Shown here: piece by piece, positions 16,141 to 23,681 of the stretch
Layout of the letters: each line of letters begins with the position of its first letter
Numbering within the stretch: position 1 is the stretch's first letter
Assembly: GCF_009687865.1 (NCBI RefSeq)
Contig: NZ_BLAE01000063.1
Location: 1 to 64,000 of the forward strand
Direction of reading: 5' to 3'
DNA: 64,000 nucleotides
DNA from: Acrocarpospora macrocephala
GTDB lineage: Bacteria; Actinomycetota; Actinomycetes; Streptosporangiales; Streptosporangiaceae
Notes under the pieces: generated by a model
Databases searched by the model: none
Seen by the model: the letters and a program-made list of their open reading frames with translations, nothing else
Told to the model about the DNA's origin: nothing
Made by a program: the position numbers and the translations under genes

Positions 16141-16791
16141 ATGGTCTTTCGGGTCAATTGTGTCCGGAGAGCCGGCGCACCGCGCAGGCGCATGTCCCGC
16201 GCTCACGTCGCGGCGGCGGTCACGCTGATCGCGGTCCAGTCCGGGATGGGCGCGGCTCACGCGTCCGTGGCGCCTGAGCCCGAGGAGACGCCGCTCCCGC
16301 TGAACATCTCCATCGACAACGGGCATACCAGCGTGCGCCAGGGCGACCGGCTCACCTACACGATCAAGATCAGCAACACCGGAGACGCCGAAACCCCGGT
16401 CCTGCGGGTGTTCCAGGCCACGGTGCCGGGGCTCGAGGTGCTTTCCACGACGCCCGAGGCCACGGCCTCGGCGAAGCGGATCGAGTGGAGCAAGTCGCTG
16501 TCGGCGCGGGAGGAAGCCGAGTTCAGCGTGATCGCCCAGGTGGGACCGCAGGCCCCGCAAATGCAACGGCTGACGGTCGTGGCCTGCGCCTCGAACAAGA
16601 GCACCGACCGGCCGGTCGTCTGCGCGGCCCACTCCGACCGCCTGGAGACCTTGGGATTGCCGCTAGAGAGCGAGACGTCCAGCATGGGGCTCTGGTTCAC
16701 GATCGCGGGAGTCGCGGCGCTGCTCGTGGCTTCGGGGGTGATCGTGGGCCGGCGGCTGCTCCGGCGGAAGACGCCGTCCGAGGTCTCCTGA
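16141..16791 (+). CDS. Membrane-anchored DUF11-type surface protein
   Basis: A 216-residue protein. It has a basic N-terminus and signal peptide (about 1-42, ending GAAHA) and a single DUF11/conserved-repeat domain about 52-175 (LNISIDNGHTSVRQGDRLTYTIKISNTGD). A transmembrane helix at about 182-205 and an RRLLRRK tail follow. The single domain resembles the repeats of the giant adhesin, so it may pair with it at the membrane. ATG 16141 has AAAGG about 10 bases upstream; an internal ATG at 16192 would still give a signal peptide. It has its own transcription unit after the terminator at 16042-16067. Confidence 0.75.
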   Translation: MVFRVNCVRRAGAPRRRMSRAHVAAAVTLIAVQSGMGAAHASVAPEPEETPLPLNISIDNGHTSVRQGDRLTYTIKISNTGDAETPVLRVFQATVPGLEVLSTTPEATASAKRIEWSKSLSAREEAEFSVIAQVGPQAPQMQRLTVVACASNKSTDRPVVCAAHSDRLETLGLPLESETSSMGLWFTIAGVAALLVASGVIVGRRLLRRKTPSEVS

Positions 16792-16794
16792 GGC

Positions 16795-16952
16795 GGCGTG
16801 TCCGGAGAAGCGGCCCTGACCTGCCTGGGGGGCGTGCCGGGAAACAAACGCGGCCCCTGACCTGCCTGGGAGGCGTGTCCGGAAAGACACGCCTGACCAG
16901 CCAGAGGGGGCATGTTCGGAAATATGCGCAGGCGGGATGTCCGCGACGATGC
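16795..16952. repeat. Array of five imperfect hairpin-forming repeats
   Basis: The unit GGCGTGTCCGG-(variable)-GACCTGCCTGGG recurs at 16795, 16831, 16872, 16910 and about 16934, spacing 24-41 bases. Several units fold on their own: GCGTGTC 16873-16879 with GACACGC 16886-16892 is perfect, and GCATGTT with AATATGC (16910-16926) also pairs. The array lies between two convergent genes. It looks like a palindromic intergenic repeat family or a multi-hairpin terminator; it has neither the regular spacers nor the repeat length of CRISPR. Confidence 0.65.
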
Positions 16953-16953
16953 G

Positions 16954-16977
16954 GCCCCTGACCAAGGTGTCAGGGGC
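16954..16977. terminator. Hairpin before the yciI-like stop
   Basis: A 9-bp stem, GCCCCTGAC 16954-16962 with GTCAGGGGC 16969-16977, loop CAAGGT. It lies 10 bases past the stop of the minus-strand YciI gene. There is no clear U-tract. Confidence 0.55.
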
Positions 16978-16987
16978 TCGCGGCCGG

Positions 16988-17350
16988 TCACATCTCGGTG
17001 CCGCCGGTGTTCATGACCGGGCGGACTTCGATCGCGGTCAGCCGGGCGTCGGGGATCATGGCGGCCAGTTCTGTCGCGCGTTCGGGCTTGTCGCAGTCGA
17101 TCACGTAGTAACCCGCCAGGAACTCCTTGGCCTCCACGTACGGGCCGTCGGTCACGGCGGGGACGCCGTCCCGTACCCGGACCGTGGTGGTGCTGGACGG
17201 GTCGGCGAGGGCGGTGAAACCGACCAGTTCGCCGGACTCCGTGGTGAGGGCGGTGAAGGCGTCGTGTTCGGCGAAGATGGCGGTTCTCTCCTCCTCGGAG
17301 AGCGCGTCCAGGGCGGCGGGGTTGACGTGGATCAGCAGGAGATACTTCAT
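16988..17350 (-). CDS. YciI family (DGPF domain) protein
   Basis: A 120-residue single-domain protein. It has the N-terminal strand MKYLLLIHVNP and the family core TDGPYVEAKEFLAGYYVIDC, with a C-terminal IEVRPVMNTGG strand. YciI-like proteins are small alpha/beta barrels, often encoded near ECF sigma factors; the reaction is not established. GAGGAG is positioned 6 bases before the ATG. The gene is divergent from the DinB gene, and no sigma factor lies beside it here. Confidence 0.85.
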   Translation of the reverse strand: MKYLLLIHVNPAALDALSEEERTAIFAEHDAFTALTTESGELVGFTALADPSSTTTVRVRDGVPAVTDGPYVEAKEFLAGYYVIDCDKPERATELAAMIPDARLTAIEVRPVMNTGGTEM

Positions 17351-17476
17351 GGTTGCTCCTCGTTGGCCGGCCCCCGGCGGGGCCTCTCATAGAGGGGGTC
17401 GGAACGGGAGGCACGTTCTCGACATCCCCCGCTGGCGTGGCCAGAAAATACCGCGAGTTCTGTCGTACCGCGCTGC

Positions 17477-17482
17477 TACGGT
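17477..17482 (+). promoter_or_regulatory. -10 box of a leaderless promoter (DinB gene)
   Basis: TACGGT ends 7 bases before ATG 17490. No Shine-Dalgarno sequence is present, so transcription probably starts at the ATG. Confidence 0.5.
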
Positions 17483-17489
17483 CTGCCGC

Positions 17490-17990
17490 ATGGTCCTACG
17501 CGTGCCGTCCACCGGCGGTGAGAAGGAAAGCCTGCGCGCCAGCCTTGACCGGCATCGCGCCGCCATCGACTGGAAGATCTCCGGGCTCGACGACGAGGGC
17601 CTGCGCCGCAGGATGACCCCGTCGGGAACGAGCCTGCTGGGCCTGGTCAAACACCTGGCGGCGGTGGAATACGGCTGGTTCAGCCAGACCTTCGGCCGGG
17701 AGACCGAGCCGCTTCCGTTCGTGGATGACGATCCGGAGGCCGACCTGCGGGTGGAGCCCGGGGAGAGCACGGCGGAGATCCTCGCGTTCTACGCCCGCGC
17801 GCGGGCCGCCTCCGACCGGGTGATCGACGAACTCGACGTCGAGGATCTCGGCAAGGCGTGGTCCGGGCAGACCGTGTCCCTGCGCTGGGTGCTCATTCAC
17901 ATGATCGAGGAGACGGCTCGGCACGCCGGGCACATCGACATCGTCCGCGAGCTGATCGACGGCATGACGGGGGACCACCAGGAGGACTGA
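17490..17990 (+). CDS. DinB/DUF664 family protein
   Basis: A 166-residue four-helix protein of the DinB/DUF664 superfamily. It carries three histidines in the metal-binding places: LVKHLAAVEYGW, LIHMIEETARHAGHIDIVRE. These proteins are usually metal-dependent thiol-related enzymes or of unknown role. ATG 17490 is preferred because TACGGT at 17477-17482 lies 7 bases before it and there is no ribosome site, the pattern of a leaderless transcript. Confidence 0.85.
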   Translation: MVLRVPSTGGEKESLRASLDRHRAAIDWKISGLDDEGLRRRMTPSGTSLLGLVKHLAAVEYGWFSQTFGRETEPLPFVDDDPEADLRVEPGESTAEILAFYARARAASDRVIDELDVEDLGKAWSGQTVSLRWVLIHMIEETARHAGHIDIVRELIDGMTGDHQED

Positions 17991-18079
17991 GCGAGCGGGC
18001 GGGGCAGCACGGTCTGGTCGCGTGTGGAAATCGTCAAGACGGCCCTGCTGAGCTGCGATGGGTTACATAATGAAACGCA

Positions 18080-19879
18080 ATGGATGCGCTAAGTGACTAC
18101 CCCGTTGATGTCAGCGTGCTCGTCCCTGCGTACAACTGCCGGGCTTTTCTTGATCGTTGTTTGACTTCGTTGCTGGTTCAGCGGGTCAGCAAAGAGATCA
18201 TCGTGGTGGATGACGGTTCCACGGACGACACCCGGTCGCTGCTGGAGCTGTACGCGCGGCATCATTCCGCGATCACTGTCGTCCATCAGGACCACACGGG
18301 CACGCCGGGCAGTGCCCGCAATCGCGCGCTGGCCCGGGCCCGTGGGCGTTATGTGTTCTTTTGCGATGCCGATGATTATCTGGGGCCGCTCGCCCTGGAG
18401 AAGATGCTCGCCACCGCGGACCGCAACGGGTCGGACATCGTGCTCGGGAAGGTCGTCGGCCACGGGCGGAAGGCTCCGGTGTCGATGTTCCGGGCCAACG
18501 CCGAGCGGGTGACTCTGCAGGGCAGCACGGTCTACAACAGCCTGAACGTCTTCAAGCTCTTCCGGAAGACGATGCTGGACCGGCATCGCATCCGCTTCGA
18601 CGAGTCGTTGCGGGTCGGGGAGGACATGGAGTTCGCGGTGCACGCGTACTGCCACGCCGACGTGATCTCGATTGTCGCCGACTACGACTGCTACCACCTG
18701 ATGGATCGGGAGGACGGCTCCAGCCTCATGCAGGAGCCGGGCAGCCGGGAGCCGCTCGCCTGGTTGCGGATGGCCAGGATCCCGATCGCGCGCATGATCC
18801 AGCATGTGCCGCCCGGGCCGCTCCGCGATCACCTGCTGGTGCGGCATTTCACCTTTGATGTGCTCGCCCAGCTGGGGGAGCCGTTCCTGGCCGCCGACGA
18901 ATCCGCGCGCGAGAAGATCGCCGTCGAGGTGGCCGACCTCTGCCAGGAATGGCTGACCGACGGCGTCCGCGCCCGGCTGAGCGCCGCCGACAACACCCGC
19001 CTCGCCTCGCTGACCGACCCCGACCGGCTGGTACGGCTCGCGCGCGTGCAAGCCGCCCCCCTCCGCCGCCGCCTGACGGCCCTGGAGTGGACCGGCGACC
19101 GCCTGCAGATCTCCGGCAGCGTGAAACTGTCCGGTTTTGAGGGATCCGTCGGGCTGCTGCTGAAAGAGCGCTCCCAGCGGGCCGAATGCCGGATCCCCGT
19201 CACCCGGGTCGCCGACCTGTTCAGCGCCACCATCGACGTGGCCGACCTGGCGACCGGCATCTGGGACGTCTTCGTCGCCGTCGAATGCGAGGGCATCCGC
19301 CGCCTCGGCCGGCTCGGCGCCGATCGGGACCGGCGGTCGACCCGGCCGGTGCCGCGATTCACCGGCGGGGTGGTGGCGTTGCCGTACCTGACCCGGCCGT
19401 ACGGCAACCTGAGCCTGGATGTGGGGGGACATGTCGTTCGGGTGCCCGCTTCGGTGCGGTTGACCCGGACCGAGTGGGTGGAGCGGAGGTTTCGGATCGA
19501 AGGGCAGGTCATGGTGGGCGGGCGGCCGGGGGCGGCAGCCGTACGGCGCCTGGTCTGGCGGGAACGCCGGACTGGCCGGGAACGCCACGTGGAAGCCGTC
19601 GCGACCGGTTCGCGGGGCTTCGCCGCCGAGACCAACCCGCTCGGACGGGGGATCTGGGACGCCTACCTCGAACTCGACATGGGCGGGCCGACGGCGAGAT
19701 TTCCCGTCAAAGTCGGTGAACCGAAAAGCTTGGAGCGCGCCCGCACCTGGTGGCAGGGCACCACCCGCTGGACCACCCGCCCCTACGCGACCGCGGTCAG
19801 CCACCGCCTGAGCACCTCGGTCCGCCGCGCCACCTTCTTCACCCTCGCCCGCCGCGCCTTCCGCAGAATCCGCCTGTGA
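18080..19879 (+). CDS. GT2-family glycosyltransferase with C-terminal beta domains (wall-polymer type)
   Basis: A 599-residue protein. Residues 9-230 form a GT-A fold: VSVLVPAYN, the nucleotide-binding DDGSTDD (D44, D45), the DxD-like DADD (D96, D98) and the likely catalytic ED (E181-D182). The C-terminal half (about 330-550) holds two similar beta domains, each with W-x-G-x-(R)-x-x-I-x-G and a GIWDxxxxxE/D block. Actinobacterial and TarP/TagF-like wall teichoic acid enzymes share this layout. It probably transfers sugar or glycerol-phosphate units to a wall polymer in the cytoplasm. CATAAT at 18066-18071 lies 8 bases before ATG 18080. Confidence 0.85.
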   Translation: MDALSDYPVDVSVLVPAYNCRAFLDRCLTSLLVQRVSKEIIVVDDGSTDDTRSLLELYARHHSAITVVHQDHTGTPGSARNRALARARGRYVFFCDADDYLGPLALEKMLATADRNGSDIVLGKVVGHGRKAPVSMFRANAERVTLQGSTVYNSLNVFKLFRKTMLDRHRIRFDESLRVGEDMEFAVHAYCHADVISIVADYDCYHLMDREDGSSLMQEPGSREPLAWLRMARIPIARMIQHVPPGPLRDHLLVRHFTFDVLAQLGEPFLAADESAREKIAVEVADLCQEWLTDGVRARLSAADNTRLASLTDPDRLVRLARVQAAPLRRRLTALEWTGDRLQISGSVKLSGFEGSVGLLLKERSQRAECRIPVTRVADLFSATIDVADLATGIWDVFVAVECEGIRRLGRLGADRDRRSTRPVPRFTGGVVALPYLTRPYGNLSLDVGGHVVRVPASVRLTRTEWVERRFRIEGQVMVGGRPGAAAVRRLVWRERRTGRERHVEAVATGSRGFAAETNPLGRGIWDAYLELDMGGPTARFPVKVGEPKSLERARTWWQGTTRWTTRPYATAVSHRLSTSVRRATFFTLARRAFRRIRL

Positions 19880-19899
19880 AGCCGAACGCATGATCGAAC

Positions 19900-19917
19900 A
19901 ATTCGTTAATGCGAATT
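19900..19917. promoter_or_regulatory. Inverted repeat upstream of the Ni/Co transporter operon
   Basis: AATTCG 19900-19905 and CGAATT 19912-19917 are inverted around TTAATG, in the only AT-rich part of the 94-base leader of the cbiMN gene. A metal-responsive repressor of the Fur family (such as Nur) is a reasonable reader, since such transporters are metal-repressed. The sequence is not a close match to a Nur or Zur box that I know. Confidence 0.4.
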
Positions 19918-19973
19918 ATTTGCAACTGCTCTAGCCTTGTGGGCAAGGTTCAGTAATACGCGGAGGTATGGCC

Positions 19974-20975
19974 GTGCATGTGCCCGATGGGTTCTTTACC
20001 GCATCCGTGTCGATAGGGGCGGCCGTGGTGGCCGCCGCCGGAGTGAGCGTCGCGCTGCGCAACGCCAAGCAGGAGCTTGACGATCGCACCGCGCCGATGG
20101 CGGGGCTGGTGGCCGCCTTCATTTTCGCCGTCCAGATGCTCAACTTCCCGGTCGCGGCGGGGACCAGCGGTCACCTCCTGGGGGGTGCGCTGGCCGCGAT
20201 ATTGGTCGGGCCGTATACCGCGGTCCTCTGTGTGGCGGTTGTCCTGCTCGTGCAGGGGTTCTTCTTCGCCGACGGCGGGCTGACCGCGCTCGGCATCAAC
20301 ATCACCCTGATGGGGATCGTGACGGCCGCCGTCGCGTGGGGGGTCTTCCGCCTGATCGTGCGGGTGGCGCCCAACCGGACGGCGATCGTGGCCGGCTCGT
20401 TCGTGGCGGCGCTGGTGTCGGTGCCGGTCGCGGCGCTGGCCTTCGCGGCGCTGTTCGCGATCGGCGGGACCGCGCCGATCGACGCGGGCGCCGTGGCCGC
20501 CGCTATGGGTGGCACGCATGTGCTCATCGGCATCGGCGAGGGACTGATCACCGCCGTGACGGTCAGCAGCGTGCTGGCCGTCCGCCCCGATCTCGTGTAC
20601 GGCGCGCGCGGCCTGACCAAGCCCCTCGTCCTCAGGACGGCGGACGGCGAACGAGTCGTGGAAGCGCCGCGGGGACCCGAGGCCAAGCCGATCCGGCCGT
20701 TCCTGGTGGGCGCGGGGATCGTGTCGCTGCTGCTGGCCGGGGTCGTCAGCTTCTTCGCGTCGAGTTCCCCCGACGGTCTGGAGCGGGTCGCCGAGGACAA
20801 GGGCTTCCTCGGCCAGGCCAGTGACCATCTGTTCGGCGGGTCCGCGCTGGCCGACTACGGCGACGTCGGTGGCATCCCGGTCGGGGTCGCGGGCGTGCTC
20901 GGCGTGCTGATCACGCTCGCCGTCGGCCTGGGCATCGCCTACCTTGTCCGGCGAAAGCGCAAGGTCACCACGTAA
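19974..20975 (+). CDS. cbiM: ECF transporter substrate-specificity protein CbiM fused to a CbiN-like PDGLE domain
   Basis: A 333-residue membrane protein. It begins MHVPDGFF, the conserved N-terminus whose His2 and Met1 amine help bind Ni or Co in CbiM/NikM. It continues through about seven transmembrane helices with the family motifs VQMLNFPVAAGTSGHLLGG and GEGLITA. A C-terminal extension (about 245-333) with two more helices and SSPDGLERVA is the PDGLE/NikN-CbiN part. GTG 19974 is the start: GGAGG 19962-19966 is 7 bases away. The ATG at 19968 would be one base from the box and would bury the metal-binding N-terminus behind two extra residues. First gene of a three-gene operon; Ni or Co cannot be told apart from sequence alone. 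Confidence 0.9.
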   Translation: MHVPDGFFTASVSIGAAVVAAAGVSVALRNAKQELDDRTAPMAGLVAAFIFAVQMLNFPVAAGTSGHLLGGALAAILVGPYTAVLCVAVVLLVQGFFFADGGLTALGINITLMGIVTAAVAWGVFRLIVRVAPNRTAIVAGSFVAALVSVPVAALAFAALFAIGGTAPIDAGAVAAAMGGTHVLIGIGEGLITAVTVSSVLAVRPDLVYGARGLTKPLVLRTADGERVVEAPRGPEAKPIRPFLVGAGIVSLLLAGVVSFFASSSPDGLERVAEDKGFLGQASDHLFGGSALADYGDVGGIPVGVAGVLGVLITLAVGLGIAYLVRRKRKVTT

Positions 20976-21728
20976 GTGGGCGCCGGACACCACCACCAGC
21001 TCTACCGCCCGGGGGACACCCTCGTGCACCGGCTGCCGCCGCAGTGCAAACTGCTGGCGGTGGCCGCGTTCGCGATCGTCGTCGTGGCCACCCCAAGGGA
21101 ACGATTCCTGGCCTTCGGCGGATATCTCCTACTATTGGCGGCGGTCGCCGCGGTCGCCAGGGTTTCGCCCGGGTTCGTGCTCCGGCGCATGGTGGTCGAG
21201 CTGCCGTTCGTGCTCTTCGCGTTCGCGATCCCGGTCATCGGTCTGGGCGAGCGCATCTCGATCTGGGGCGTCTCGCTCAGCGTGGACGGCCTGTGGGCGA
21301 GCTGGAACATCCTCGCCAAGGCCACCCTCGGCGTGATCGCCTCCATCCTGCTCGCGGCCACCACCGAACCCCGCAGCATGCTGCTGGGCGCCCAGCGGCT
21401 GCGCATGCCCCAGCTGCTCGTGCAGATCGCCACGTTCATGCTCCGCTACCTGGACGTGGTGCTCGACGCCATGCGCCGGATGAAGGTCGCCCGCGAGTCG
21501 CGCGGCTTCCAGGCCAGGGACCTCCGGCAGGCCCCGATCCTGGCCAAATCGGCGGGCGCGCTCTTCATCCGGTCGTACGAGCGGGGCGAACGGGTGCACC
21601 TGGCCATGCTGAGCAGGGGCTACACCGGCACAATGCCCGTTTATCGCGATATTTCCGCGGACGTTCGCCAGTGGTTGTTCGCGGGCGCGCTCCCTGTCGC
21701 GGCGGCGGCCTTACTGTTCATTTCATGA
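20976..21728 (+). CDS. cbiQ: ECF transporter transmembrane protein CbiQ
   Basis: A 250-residue T-component of the energy-coupling-factor transporter. It has hydrophobic helices and the two cytoplasmic coupling signatures of the family, an A-R-E/G type motif in KVARESRGFQ and SRGYTGTMP. These dock onto the ATPase subunits. GTG 20976 directly follows the TAA of cbiM (no gap), and its end overlaps cbiO by the ATGA pattern, so the three genes are translated together. Confidence 0.9.
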   Translation: MGAGHHHQLYRPGDTLVHRLPPQCKLLAVAAFAIVVVATPRERFLAFGGYLLLLAAVAAVARVSPGFVLRRMVVELPFVLFAFAIPVIGLGERISIWGVSLSVDGLWASWNILAKATLGVIASILLAATTEPRSMLLGAQRLRMPQLLVQIATFMLRYLDVVLDAMRRMKVARESRGFQARDLRQAPILAKSAGALFIRSYERGERVHLAMLSRGYTGTMPVYRDISADVRQWLFAGALPVAAAALLFIS

Positions 21729-22462
21729 CGCTGGAAGTACGGGATCTCGCCTACGCCTACCCCGACGGGACCCAGGCCCTGTTCGGGGTCGACCTGCGGA
21801 TCTCCCGCGGCGAGCGGGTGGCCCTGCTCGGCCCGAACGGCGCGGGCAAGACCACCCTGGTCATGCACCTGAACGGGATCCTCACGGCCGGGCACGGAAC
21901 CGTCCGGGTGGCGGGCCTCCAGGTCGGCAAGGAGAACCTCCAGGAGATCAGGCGCCGGGTCGGCCTGGTCTTCCAGGACCCCGACGACCAGCTCTTCATG
22001 CCGACCGTCCGCGAGGACGTCGCCTTCGGCCCGGCCAACATGGGCGTCCGCGGGGCCGAACTCGACCACAAGGTCACCGACGCCCTCACCCGCGTCGGCA
22101 TGCTCGACGCCATCGACCGCCCCCCGCACCACCTCTCCTTCGGCCAGCGCAGGCGCGTCGCCGTGGCCACCGTCCTCGCCATGGACCCCGAAATCCTGGT
22201 CCTCGACGAACCGTCCTCCAACCTCGACCCCGCCTCCCGCCGCGAGCTCGCCCAGATCCTGAAAAATCTAGACGTGACCGTGCTGATGGTCACTCACGAT
22301 CTCCCCTACGCCCTCGAACTGTGCGAACGCGCCCTCATCCTCAGCGACGGAGTCATCGCCGCCGACGGCCCCACCCGCGACATCCTCGCCAACGAGTCCC
22401 TCCTGACCGCCCACCGCCTCGAGCTCCCCTACGGATTCGCGATCCCTTCCACGGGGACATGA
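21725..22462 (+). CDS. cbiO: ECF transporter ATP-binding protein CbiO
   Basis: A 245-residue ABC ATPase with Walker A GPNGAGKTT, Q-loop FQDPDDQLF (typical of ECF ATPases), signature LSFGQ, Walker B ILVLDEPSS, D-loop and switch His in VTHD. ATG 21725 overlaps the cbiQ stop by four bases. Together with CbiMN and CbiQ it forms a complete nickel or cobalt importer. In this group, cobalt uptake would serve cobalamin and nickel uptake would serve urease, hydrogenase or superoxide dismutase; no such genes are in the window. Confidence 0.93.
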   Translation: MTLEVRDLAYAYPDGTQALFGVDLRISRGERVALLGPNGAGKTTLVMHLNGILTAGHGTVRVAGLQVGKENLQEIRRRVGLVFQDPDDQLFMPTVREDVAFGPANMGVRGAELDHKVTDALTRVGMLDAIDRPPHHLSFGQRRRVAVATVLAMDPEILVLDEPSSNLDPASRRELAQILKNLDVTVLMVTHDLPYALELCERALILSDGVIAADGPTRDILANESLLTAHRLELPYGFAIPSTGT

Positions 22463-22508
22463 CTGAGGGTGATGCGGAAGTAAAGTGGGGCTCGCGGAGG
22501 AGGTTCCT

Positions 22509-22853
22509 ATGAAGCTGCGGCTCGCGCGGAGGTCGCTCTCCGGCGCCGTCGTGGTGGCTGTCGAGGGCGAACTCGATCTGTTCACCGCACCCTTCCTGCG
22601 CGATGAGGTCCGCGACGCCATCAAGCAGGATGGCGCCATCCTGGTGCTCGACCTCACCTCGCTGTCGTTCATGGATTCGAGCGGGTTGAGCGTGCTGATC
22701 GAGGCGTGGCGGCTGGCCACGAGCGAGGGCGGCGGGGTGACGCTGGCCGCGCCCCAGGCGCCGGTGGCCCGGATCCTGCGGACCACGGGGCTGGATCGGC
22801 GGATCAAGGTCTACCCGGATGTCGACACGGCCATTTTGGGGCACCCCGAGTAG
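22509..22853 (+). CDS. STAS domain anti-sigma factor antagonist
   Basis: A 114-residue protein of the SpoIIAA/RsbV type. It has VVVAVEGELDLFTAP and the phosphorylation loop LSFMDSSGL with the acceptor Ser at about position 57. Unphosphorylated antagonists bind an anti-sigma kinase and free a sigma factor. No anti-sigma factor is adjacent; the SpoIIE phosphatase/kinase at 36.1 kb is a possible partner, but this is only a guess. GGAGGAGG 22496-22503 fixes ATG 22509; an upstream in-frame GTG at 22485 would span the box. Confidence 0.9.
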   Translation: MKLRLARRSLSGAVVVAVEGELDLFTAPFLRDEVRDAIKQDGAILVLDLTSLSFMDSSGLSVLIEAWRLATSEGGGVTLAAPQAPVARILRTTGLDRRIKVYPDVDTAILGHPE

Positions 22854-22886
22854 AACTTCATTCGGTTGGCGGGTTAGGGTCCGGCT

Positions 22887-23660
22887 ATGGACCTGAAGGA
22901 TGCAGCAGCAATCATCTCGGGCGGTGCGAGCGGTCTCGGCGAGGCCACAGCCAGGGAACTGGCGGGCATCGGCGCGACCGTGGTCATCGCCGACCTGAAC
23001 GAGGAGCGCGGCAAGGCGCTGGCCGACGAGCTCGGGGGCGTGTTCGTCCGCACGGACGTTTCGGACGAGGCCTCCGTACAGGCCGCGGTGGACGCCGCGG
23101 TGGCGACCGGCAAGCCGTTGCGCGCGGTGATCAACAGTGCCGGGATCGGCTGGGCCTCCCGGACGGTGAACCGGGACGGCTCGCCGCACGACCTCGCCTC
23201 ATATCGCAAAGTGATCGACGTCAACCTGATCGGGACCTTCAACCTGATGCGGATCGGCGCGGCCGCCATCGCCAAGACCGAGCCGGTGGGGGAGGACAAG
23301 GCGCGCGGCGTGGTCATCAACACGGCGTCGGTCGCCGGGATCGAGGGCCAGACGGGGCAGGTGGCCTACTCGGCGTCGAAGGGCGGCATCATCGGCATGA
23401 CGCTGCCCGCCGCCCGCGACCTGGCCGCCATCGGGGTCCGGGTGTTGACGATCTGCCCGGGCATCATCGACACCCCGATCTACGGCTCCGGGCCCGAGTC
23501 GGACGCGTTCAAGGCGCAGCTGTCCGCGCCGGTGCCGTTCCCCAAGCGCATGGGCCGCGCGTCGGAGTTCGGCCACCTGGTCCGGGCCCTGGTAGAGAAC
23601 GACTACATGAACGGTGAAGTCATCCGCTTCGATGGCGGCATCCGATTCCAGCCGAAGTAA
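22887..23660 (+). CDS. Short-chain dehydrogenase, 3-hydroxyacyl-CoA dehydrogenase type II-like
   Basis: A 257-residue classical SDR. It has the cofactor loop SGGASGLGEA, a D in VIADLNEE (NAD preference), NSAG, and the catalytic Y161-x-x-x-K165 in YSASK. The NSAGIGWASRTV and PGIIDTPIYG stretches resemble HSD17B10-type 3-hydroxyacyl-CoA dehydrogenases. It sits next to a crotonase gene with a 21-base gap, so the pair could perform hydration and oxidation steps of acyl-CoA breakdown. TAGGGT 22875-22880 lies 6 bases before ATG 22887, with no ribosome site: a probable leaderless start. Confidence 0.88.
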   Translation: MDLKDAAAIISGGASGLGEATARELAGIGATVVIADLNEERGKALADELGGVFVRTDVSDEASVQAAVDAAVATGKPLRAVINSAGIGWASRTVNRDGSPHDLASYRKVIDVNLIGTFNLMRIGAAAIAKTEPVGEDKARGVVINTASVAGIEGQTGQVAYSASKGGIIGMTLPAARDLAAIGVRVLTICPGIIDTPIYGSGPESDAFKAQLSAPVPFPKRMGRASEFGHLVRALVENDYMNGEVIRFDGGIRFQPK

Positions 23661-23681
23661 CCCAAGCCTTGGAGAGGTCTC

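Noticed and set aside
16795-16952. CRISPR array
   Set aside because: Unit spacing is 24-41 bases with no constant repeat plus unique spacer, and no cas genes are present.
18089-19891. Minus-strand 600-codon frame over the glycosyltransferase gene
   Set aside because: Low-complexity shadow; the plus strand shows complete GT2 motifs.
19900-19926. Zur or Nur box
   Set aside because: The palindrome is centred differently from known Zur sites and the match is weak, so I report it only as an unnamed inverted repeat.
19880-19973. Cobalamin riboswitch upstream of the transporter
   Set aside because: The leader is only 94 bases and lacks the conserved B12 box; only an AT-rich inverted repeat is visible.
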